A stretch of 6,809 bases of DNA from an uncultured bacterium (lineage in GTDB: Bacteria; Patescibacteriota; Minisyncoccia; Moranbacterales; GWC2-37-73): positions 1 through 6,809 of the forward strand of contig CAIPMZ010000087.1 in NCBI GenBank assembly GCA_903866285.1. Direction: 5' to 3'. The notes under the pieces were generated by a model. That model was not told the origin of the DNA and searched no databases. It saw only the letters and a list, made by a program, of their open reading frames with translations. The position numbers and the translations under genes are program-made. Below are positions 1 through 4,724 of the stretch, in pieces; position 1 is the stretch's first letter; each line of letters starts with the position of its first letter.

Positions 1-32
1 AAATATTATTAATAATTTTTTTATAAAAAAAT

Positions 33-1025
33 ATGTTGAAAGTAGCAATCAACGGTTTTGGTCGGATTGGACGACCATCAATGAAAATTGTTTTTGAAAA
101 AGAAGGTATGGAAGTTGTGGCGATTAATGACCTGACTGACATCGAAACTAGTGCGCATCTTTTAAAGTACGATTCAGCTTATGGAGTTTATCAAAAAGAA
201 GTCGTAATTGATAAAGAGAATAGCGAGCTTCTTATCGATGGAGTTAACGTAAAATATTTTTCCGAAAAAGATCCAGCTAATTTGCCTTGGGGCGAACTGG
301 GCGTGGATGTGGTTTTAGATTGCACGGGAATTTTTTTGGATCAAGCTTCGGCCCAAAAGCATCTCGACGCTGGCGCTAAAAAAGTTGTCATGAGCGCGCC
401 GCCGAAAGATGACACCTCGATTTATTTGTTGGGTGTTAATGAAAAGGATTATAAGGGTGAGGCGATTATTTCCAATGGTTCTTGCACGACCAATTGTTTG
501 GCGCCAATGATTAAAGTTTTGGACGACCTTTGCGTAATTGAAAAAGGTTTTATGACCACGACGCATTCTTATACTAATGATCAAAATCTTTTGGATCTGC
601 CTCATCGCGATTTGCGAAGGGCGCGGGCGGCTGCGCTTTCAATCATTCCAACGACAACTGGCGCTGCCAAGACGGTTGGGAAAGTGATTCCGCATCTGAA
701 AGGCAAACTCGATGGGATTGCGCTACGCGTGCCAACGCCAGTAGTTTCCATTGTGGATTTTATCTGCACGGTGGAAAATCCAAAAACCGTGGAAGAAATC
801 AATGCCGCTTTTGTGGAACAAGCAGCTGGCGCAATGAAAGGCATCTTGGATGCTACCACCAAAGAGCTGGTTTCTATGGATTACAAAATGAATCCCTTCA
901 GTGCAATCGTGGATTTGCCGCTGACCATGTCGCAAGGAAATTTAGTTAAAATTGTCGGCTGGTATGACAACGAATGGGCTTATTCCAATCGCTTGGTGGA
1001 GATGGGGGAATATATTTGTCGTTAA
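33..1025 (+). CDS. gap: Type I glyceraldehyde-3-phosphate dehydrogenase (NAD-dependent, phosphorylating)
   Basis: This cytosolic glycolytic enzyme oxidises glyceraldehyde 3-phosphate to 1,3-bisphosphoglycerate with NAD and phosphate, normally as a homotetramer. The 330-residue length is typical. The Rossmann motif NGFGRIGR lies at residues 7-14. The catalytic cysteine is Cys151 in SNGSCTTNC (147-155), its partner is His178 in TTTHSYT, and the C-terminal signature WYDNEWAYSNR (310-320) is present. Asp33 in INDL and the Leu-Pro pair at 189-190 are the residues that, by family knowledge, favour NAD over NADP, so a glycolytic (GapA-like) role is inferred. One oddity is Gly149 where nearly all family members have Ala (SNASC). 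The start gives the canonical KVAINGFGRIGR N-terminus. No Shine-Dalgarno site precedes it; the upstream bases are almost pure A/T, and a TATAAA at 22-27 sits so close to the ATG that a leaderless mRNA is conceivable. Downstream hairpins suggest it is transcribed separately from smc. Confidence 0.98.
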   Translation: MLKVAINGFGRIGRPSMKIVFEKEGMEVVAINDLTDIETSAHLLKYDSAYGVYQKEVVIDKENSELLIDGVNVKYFSEKDPANLPWGELGVDVVLDCTGIFLDQASAQKHLDAGAKKVVMSAPPKDDTSIYLLGVNEKDYKGEAIISNGSCTTNCLAPMIKVLDDLCVIEKGFMTTTHSYTNDQNLLDLPHRDLRRARAAALSIIPTTTGAAKTVGKVIPHLKGKLDGIALRVPTPVVSIVDFICTVENPKTVEEINAAFVEQAAGAMKGILDATTKELVSMDYKMNPFSAIVDLPLTMSQGNLVKIVGWYDNEWAYSNRLVEMGEYICR

Positions 1026-1040
1026 ATCTCTACGAATTAC

Positions 1041-1063
1041 TTGCCTACCGGCAGGCAGGCGAA
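1041..1063. repeat. Short GC-rich near-palindrome after gap
   Basis: This 23-base GC-rich island lies in an A/T-rich region, 16 bases after the gap stop codon. The core at 1043-1056 pairs 6 of 7 positions around its centre (GCCTACCGGCAGGC), and the AGGC unit is then repeated. The outer bases TTGCCT and AGGCGAA can also pair, with one bulged base. It resembles the short GC-rich dispersed repeats common in candidate phyla radiation genomes, but that is an impression from memory. It could also add to termination of the gap transcript. Confidence 0.4.
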
Positions 1064-1099
1064 CTTTTACGAATGTACGAAAAGAAATTTTTGTAAGTA

Positions 1100-1126
1100 A
1101 AAAACACGATTTTTTCGTGTTTTTTT
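1100..1126 (+). terminator. Probable intrinsic terminator of gap
   Basis: This is a perfect 11-bp stem (A-run plus CACGA at 1100-1110, TCGTG plus T-run at 1116-1126) around a five-T loop. The 3' arm ends in six consecutive T, so it can act as stem and U-tract at once. It lies 75 bases after the gap stop codon. The stem has few GC pairs, so it may be weak. The A-run on the other side means it could also work on minus-strand transcripts. Confidence 0.65.
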
Positions 1127-1150
1127 ATGATTGCTGAATTTTTAGAAATG

Positions 1151-1190
1151 AAAAAACCGACCAGAGGGAAGTTTTTTCCATGATCGGTTT
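1151..1190 (-). terminator. Stem-loop oriented like a minus-strand terminator
   Basis: Arms 1154-1163 and 1181-1190 pair at 9 of 10 positions (AAACCGA plus CA, one C-A mismatch). An inner 4-bp stem GGAA/TTCC is at 1167-1170 and 1176-1179. Read on the minus strand, the hairpin is followed by a run of T (six, three of them within the stem), which is the layout of an intrinsic terminator. On the + strand no T-run follows. No minus-strand gene upstream of it was found, so it either backs up the gap terminator as plain structure or ends an unrecognised minus-strand RNA. Confidence 0.45.
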
Positions 1191-1191
1191 C

Positions 1192-1221
1192 GTGTTTACT
1201 TATATTTTTTTCTGTAAACAC
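1192..1221. repeat. 8-bp perfect inverted repeat (GTGTTTAC/GTAAACAC)
   Basis: The two 8-bp arms, 1192-1199 and 1214-1221, are exact reverse complements around a 14-base A/T-rich loop. The + strand continues TAATAATTTTT, so it could be a weak third terminator for gap. It could equally be an operator-like dyad. The sequence does not distinguish these. Confidence 0.4.
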
Positions 1222-1292
1222 TAATAATTTTTACCTTTGAAGCGACAGAGGCCCCGAAAGTTTTTTGTCAGATAGTCATGATTCTTCATAAC

Positions 1293-1331
1293 TCATCCGC
1301 AAATGGGAAATGGCTCCGTTTGCAGACATGA
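1293..1331. repeat. Stem-loop in otherwise unexplained intergenic DNA
   Basis: GCAAATGG (1299-1306) pairs with CCGTTTGC (1316-1323) through seven Watson-Crick pairs and one G-T pair around a nine-base loop. TCAT (1293-1296) and ATGA (1328-1331) can extend it across a small internal loop. It has no T-run and no coding context. It could be part of a small structured RNA, but no known family was recognised. Confidence 0.35.
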
Positions 1332-1390
1332 ATGATGCGAATTTTTGGAATAAAATGGCTTAAATAAGGCAATAATAGAGCTAGCGCATT

Positions 1391-1481
1391 GTCTTTGCGA
1401 TCCGCCCTGGGCGGAGAAGCAATCCAGCGCGGTGCCAAGCTACTTATTTTCCACTCCGCCCAGGGCGGATCGCGATGACGG
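1391..1481. repeat. Compact inverted-repeat element (MITE/REP-like) with 20-bp perfect arms
   Basis: Arms 1397-1416 and 1454-1473 are perfect 20-bp reverse complements (GCGATCCGCC...GGCGGAG) separated by 37 bases. Each arm itself contains the 15-base palindrome TCCGCC-NNN-GGCGGA (1401-1415 and 1455-1469). The outer flanks stay similar: GTCTTTGCGATCC at one end and, on the other strand, GTCATCGCGATCC. The left half, with TTGCGA...GAAGCAATCC, resembles the widespread non-coding bacterial repeats of the type TCATTGCGA...GAAGCAATC. There is no room for a transposase, so it would be non-autonomous or a REP-like structure. It is much richer in GC than its surroundings, which supports insertion. It could also act as a strong transcription barrier, though no T-run follows. 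Confidence 0.7.
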
Positions 1482-1571
1482 AAATAAAAGGTTTAGTATT
1501 CTCCAAGGGTTAAGCTTCTGGAAATTTTTAATAATATATCAATGTCACAATCTAACAATTTATCCCTAGTT

Positions 1572-1600
1572 TTCCCAAAATCCCAAAAGCGTAGTATAAT
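1572..1600 (+). promoter_or_regulatory. Candidate sigma-70-type promoter for smc
   Basis: A perfect TATAAT -10 box lies at 1595-1600. A 4-of-6 -35 match, TTCCCA, lies at 1572-1577 with the ideal 17-base spacing. Transcription would begin near 1607, leaving a leader of about 95 bases that contains the inverted repeat described next. In DNA this rich in A/T such matches arise by chance, but the spacing and position support it. Confidence 0.5.
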
Positions 1601-1609
1601 GAAATCATA

Positions 1610-1681
1610 AAACATATAACATGAAACATATAGCATGGGATGCATTTTTTGTTTCGTTTCTCATGCTCTATGTTCCATGTT
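1610..1681. repeat. 23-bp imperfect inverted repeat plus tandem 14-mer in the smc leader
   Basis: Arm 1618-1640 pairs with arm 1659-1681 at 20 of 23 positions, with one of the three differences being a G-T pair, around an 18-base loop rich in T. The left side also contains two adjacent 14-base copies, AAACATATAACATG (1610-1623) and AAACATATAGCATG (1624-1637), which differ at one base. The right arm ends 19 bases before the smc ATG. As RNA it would form a long leader hairpin just upstream of the start codon and could affect translation. It could equally be a dispersed CATG/ACAT-rich repeat. Confidence 0.65.
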
Positions 1682-1700
1682 CCATTCTCCATAATTTCCC

Positions 1701-4079
1701 ATGTATCTAAAAAAAGTTGAAATAACCGGATTTAAATCGTTTGCCAATAAGACGACGCTGGAATTTTTGCCGGCGGCGAATTTTCGCGGTGACAGCGAAG
1801 GCAAGGGTATTACGGCAATCGTGGGGCCAAACGGCTCGGGTAAGTCGAATGTTTCGGATGCGATCAAATGGGCGATGGGTGAGCAGTCAATGAAAAATTT
1901 GCGAGGGAAAAAATCGGAAGATGTCATTTTTGCCGGCAGCGGTAGTAAGGCTAGACTTTCCAGTGCCAGCGTTTCACTTTTTTTTGATAACTCTGATAAA
2001 CGAATTCCTTTGGAATTTTCGGAAGTTATTTTGACTCGCAAACTTTTCCGCTCGGGCGAGTCGGAATATTTAATTAATGGCAGTCGCTCGCGTCTTTTAG
2101 ATGTGACTGATCTGCTCGCGCGGGCGGGAGTCGGTAAAGAAAGTTATTCGGTGATAAATCAAGGTATGTCAGATGCGCTGCTTAGCGCTAATCCGATTGA
2201 AAGGCGAGGCGTGCTGGAAGATGCGGCTGGAGTTAAACAATATCAAATTAAAAAAGAAAGAGCCTTAAAGAAGTTGGAATCAACTAGGGAAAATATGGAG
2301 CGGACAGCGGGACTGATTCGGGAAATCGAACCGCATTTGAGGATGCTAAAAAGGCAAGCGGAAAAAGCGCAACAAGGAAAAATTGTGGCCGAGGAGCTGA
2401 AAGAAAAACAAACCAAATATTTTTCGCATCTTTGGCGAGCTTTTCAAGGCGAGCGCGAAAAATTTTCGGCCGAGAAAGAAAGTCTAGGCGCAACGATGAT
2501 GAATATGCAGCGAGAGGTAGATAAGATGTCTGATGAGCTAAATCAAGAATCCAGCCAAGTTGAAAATTCTGGGCAGGATCAAACTTTGGAGCGAAAAAAA
2601 GTTGAAATTCGCCAAAAGCTAAATGAGTTTGACCGCGAAATTATTATTGCCGAGGGCCGTATTGTCGTCGAAAAAGAAAAACTGGCTAGTCAAAAGACTA
2701 CTGAAATTATTCCGGTTGATTTAAAATATGTGCAAGCGAAAGTCAAGCACATCCGTGAGGCGCAAGAGCGTTTAATTTTGGCGGTCGAAGGAGCGGAAAA
2801 TCTGGATGATTTGCAGGACATAAAAGAATATGCGCGCGCTATCCAGCAACAACTTTACGATTTATATCAAGACGCTGGCAAAGGTGAGGTGGCAATTCAA
2901 AAAGATAATTCCAAAGAAGTGGCGGAAATTAAAGCGAGAATTGAAGAGCTAACCCAAAAGGGTAAAACAGCTCAGGAAAATCAGCAGAAAATGAAAGCCG
3001 AATATGAAAAAGTCGAAAAAGAAATCGAGCAGCAAGCGCAAAAAGCTCGCCAACTGCGAGAACGATTTTTTCAAGTGGAGCGAGAGTCGCGAGTCAAACA
3101 AGAACAACTGAATCTACTAAAAGATCAATTCAACGAAGCTAAAATAAAATTGGCGCGGGTGGAAGTTCGCGAAGAAGATTTAACCCAAGAAATTCGTAGC
3201 GCCCTTCGGCTTGAACCAACGGAGCTACTAAAAATTCAGGAAAACCAAAAAGATGGAGATTTTTCCGCCCAAGGCGGACCTCAGCCCAAGGCTGATGAGC
3301 CTGGGGTTCAAGCCTCTGGCTGGGACAAGGATAAAATTGAAAGAGAAATTGCGCGACTAAAAGTTCAGCAGGAACAGATCGGGGGAATTGATCCGATGAT
3401 TGTTGAGGAATATAGCGAAACGAATGCGCGGTTTGATTTTTTGACGCAGGAACTCAAGGATTTAGCGGACGCTTTGATTTCGCTAGAAGAAATTATTAAA
3501 GAAATGGAGCATCGGATTAATGAAGAGTTTGCGAAAGCTTTTGAAGAAATTAATAAAGAATTTACGAAATATTTTCAAATTATTTTTGCAGGAGGAAAAG
3601 CAAGCCTCAATAAAATAAAAGTGCCAGTGCGAGGTGGAATTGCGATAGATGAAAAAAATCAAACTGAAGGTGACGAGCTTGAACAGGAAGATATGCAAGA
3701 GAAAAAGAGTGAGGTTGGCGTGGAAATTTTAGCTTGCCCGCCTGGGAAGAAAATCGCTAACCTTTCAATGCTTTCGGGTGGAGAACGTTCCCTGACGTCG
3801 CTAGCCTTGCTATTTGCGATTATCGCGCATAATCCACCGCCATTTGCGATTTTAGATGAAGTTGAAGCCGCCCTGGACGAAGCTAATTCGCAGCGTTTTA
3901 GTAAAATCCTCCAAGAGCTTTCTGGCAGCACCCAATTTATTTCCATTACCCATAACCGCGAAACGATGCGCCAAGCAGCTTTGCTTTATGGGGTGACCAT
4001 GGGTGAAGACGGAGTTTCAAAACTGCTTTCGGTTAGGCTTGATCAAATCGGACAAGGCGGAAAGATCAATAACCAATAG
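1701..4079 (+). CDS. smc: SMC-family chromosome segregation ATPase, unusually short and without a recognisable hinge
   Basis: SMC proteins are DNA-bound ATPases that organise and separate chromosomes, usually with ScpA and ScpB. The N-terminal head begins with the canonical KVEITGFKSFANKT and has Walker A GPNGSGKSN at 42-50 and Q-loop Gln154. The family stretch through ERRGVLEDAAGVKQY (167-181) leads into coiled coil. The C-terminal head has the signature LSGGERSLT (691-699), Walker B FAILDE (715-720), D-loop ALDEAN and His751. All ATPase residues are therefore present. The protein is 792 residues against about 1150-1190 for typical bacterial SMC. Each coiled-coil arm is only about 150-200 residues, and the middle (about 330-400) lacks the glycine-rich hinge fold. 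Two insert-like segments stand out: an Ala/Gly/Pro-rich one at about 521-541 (see the repeat) and an acidic one at about 650-670. The start is secure from the conserved N-terminus, though no Shine-Dalgarno site is seen. RecN and SbcC/Rad50 are less likely because of the SMC-type LEDAAG and signature motifs. Confidence 0.95.
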   Translation: MYLKKVEITGFKSFANKTTLEFLPAANFRGDSEGKGITAIVGPNGSGKSNVSDAIKWAMGEQSMKNLRGKKSEDVIFAGSGSKARLSSASVSLFFDNSDKRIPLEFSEVILTRKLFRSGESEYLINGSRSRLLDVTDLLARAGVGKESYSVINQGMSDALLSANPIERRGVLEDAAGVKQYQIKKERALKKLESTRENMERTAGLIREIEPHLRMLKRQAEKAQQGKIVAEELKEKQTKYFSHLWRAFQGEREKFSAEKESLGATMMNMQREVDKMSDELNQESSQVENSGQDQTLERKKVEIRQKLNEFDREIIIAEGRIVVEKEKLASQKTTEIIPVDLKYVQAKVKHIREAQERLILAVEGAENLDDLQDIKEYARAIQQQLYDLYQDAGKGEVAIQKDNSKEVAEIKARIEELTQKGKTAQENQQKMKAEYEKVEKEIEQQAQKARQLRERFFQVERESRVKQEQLNLLKDQFNEAKIKLARVEVREEDLTQEIRSALRLEPTELLKIQENQKDGDFSAQGGPQPKADEPGVQASGWDKDKIEREIARLKVQQEQIGGIDPMIVEEYSETNARFDFLTQELKDLADALISLEEIIKEMEHRINEEFAKAFEEINKEFTKYFQIIFAGGKASLNKIKVPVRGGIAIDEKNQTEGDELEQEDMQEKKSEVGVEILACPPGKKIANLSMLSGGERSLTSLALLFAIIAHNPPPFAILDEVEAALDEANSQRFSKILQELSGSTQFISITHNRETMRQAALLYGVTMGEDGVSKLLSVRLDQIGQGGKINNQ
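3261..3324. repeat. Palindrome-rich element inserted in frame within smc
   Basis: Two palindromes of identical design sit two bases apart: TCCGCC-CAA-GGCGGA (3264-3278) and TCAGCC-CAA-GGCTGA (3281-3295). A third, looser dyad follows (AGCC at 3299 and GGCT at 3318). The segment encodes about 21 residues (521-541) rich in Gly, Ala, Pro and Gln, between strongly charged coiled-coil sequence on both sides. The TCCGCC/GGCGGA core is the same as in the intergenic element near 1391-1481. This looks like a dispersed palindromic repeat that landed in a tolerant part of the protein, comparable in principle to Rickettsia palindromic elements. That it is mobile is an inference. Confidence 0.6.
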
Positions 4080-4093
4080 GCAAAATACAAATA

Positions 4094-4128
4094 TCTAATG
4101 TCTAATATCTAATAGCTAATGTCTGGTG
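4094..4128. repeat. Degenerate 7-bp tandem repeat after smc
   Basis: Five consecutive heptamers can be read: TCTAATG, TCTAATA, TCTAATA, GCTAATG, TCTGGTG. They begin 14 bases after the smc stop codon and end 27 bases before the next start codon. This is a short minisatellite. No hairpin with a T-run was found between smc and the next gene, so transcription may continue through it. Confidence 0.65.
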
Positions 4129-4155
4129 TTTTAATTTTTAAAGTTACAAAAGCGT

Positions 4156-4620
4156 ATGAATCAAGGCGTGGTTGATTATTTAAAAGAAAATAAGGATAAG
4201 TTTCCAGGGGATGTTTTGATTGAACAACTTGTAAACGTTGGACATTTGCCACAAGAAATTCAAGATGCGGTAAATTTTGTTTACGGCGAAAAGAATGAGT
4301 TTATAATTAGCAAGGATGCTGTCCATCCTGCGGCACCGACGAACTTTACTGACTTTAAAAGTTTTAAAATATATACGACTTCGGCGGAAAAGAGAAACGA
4401 TTTTTTGTTCGGCTTTTTTGTTGCACTTGCGTCAGGTTTTGTTTTTGGATTGATTCCATTTATTGGGGGTTTAATAGCATTAGGGTTGTATATTTTTGCG
4501 CTAGTGCATTTTTTTAGGAGAAGAAGGTTTATTTTTTTATGGCTTGATCGCGGATTTTGTTCTTGGAATTCTAATAGTCCTCGCGGTTGCTATTTTTATG
4601 TTGGTAAGCATGCGTTTTAA
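4156..4620 (+). CDS. Small membrane protein of unknown function, frameshifted near its C-terminus
   Basis: I do not recognise the family. Residues 1-45 are soluble and helical, with a pattern (YLKENKDKFPGDVLIEQLVNVGHLPQEIQDAVNFV) like the short N-terminal helix pairs seen on small membrane proteins of candidate phyla radiation bacteria. After a linker, about 82-120 is strongly hydrophobic, enough for two membrane helices, ending in four arginines. The last 27 residues as read (from about 128) are unlike a natural protein. In the next frame, from the same point, the DNA encodes a clean hydrophobic helix (YGLIADFVLGILIVLAVA, then FMLVSMRFKL) ending at TAA 4625-4627. Removing one T from the run of seven at 4542-4548 joins the frames and gives 156 residues with three membrane helices. 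So this is either a sequencing error, a true frameshift mutation, or slippage at the T-run. No Shine-Dalgarno site is seen before the ATG. Confidence 0.7.
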   Translation: MNQGVVDYLKENKDKFPGDVLIEQLVNVGHLPQEIQDAVNFVYGEKNEFIISKDAVHPAAPTNFTDFKSFKIYTTSAEKRNDFLFGFFVALASGFVFGLIPFIGGLIALGLYIFALVHFFRRRRFIFLWLDRGFCSWNSNSPRGCYFYVGKHAF

Positions 4621-4641
4621 ATTGTAATAACTAATTAATAA

Positions 4642-4655
4642 GCATCTGAGGATGC
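4642..4655. promoter_or_regulatory. Small hairpin before the DUF2339 gene
   Basis: GCATC (4642-4646) and GATGC (4651-4655) form a 5-bp stem around a TGAG loop. It directly precedes an ATG at 4656 and includes an AGGA that could serve as a weak ribosome site for that ATG or one at 4652. A stem this short may be chance. Confidence 0.25.
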
Positions 4656-4724
4656 ATGGGATTGCGCTACTTGCCACGGGCGAAATTTTTTCGAAAGTGG
4701 GCTGGTTGGCAATTTTTAAAAAAT

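Larger units (their letters stand above)
1026..1700. other. Gene-free intergenic stretch between gap and smc, rich in hairpins
   Basis: No plausible protein gene was found on either strand in these 675 bases. The first 200 bases hold a GC-rich near-palindrome, an A/T terminator and two further stem-loops. About 1222-1380 has one more hairpin but no recognised RNA family. About 1391-1481 is a compact inverted-repeat element. The stretch 1482-1571 shows nothing beyond A/T-rich DNA. From 1572 onward there is a promoter-like pair of hexamers and a long inverted repeat leading into smc. Each item is listed separately. Confidence 0.8.

Noticed and set aside
952..1137. Open frame running through the end of gap into the intergenic region
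   Set aside because: It overlaps the conserved C-terminus of GAPDH in another frame and then reads through the GC-rich repeat and terminator; its sequence has no protein character.
1391..1481. Intrinsic terminator or tRNA-like gene
   Set aside because: The stem is very strong but no T-run follows on either strand, and no cloverleaf or anticodon arm can be drawn; an inserted repeat explains the nested palindromes better.
1661..2041. Minus-strand open frame over the start of smc
   Set aside because: It is antisense to the highly conserved SMC N-terminal head, including Walker A; nothing in its sequence suggests a real protein.
1701..4079. Assignment as RecN or SbcC/Rad50 because of the short length
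   Set aside because: The N-terminus (KVEITGFKSFA), the LEDAAGVKQY segment and the LSGGERSLTSLALLFAI signature are those of SMC, and there is no Rad50 zinc-hook CxxC.
4094..4128. CRISPR-like array
   Set aside because: The units are 7 bases and directly adjacent with no spacers, so it is a simple tandem repeat.
4656..4724. Use of ATG 4656 as the DUF2339 start
   Set aside because: An AGGA lies just upstream, but too close, and the extra 23 residues (Arg, Lys and Trp rich) do not look like a natural N-terminus; it remains a possible alternative.
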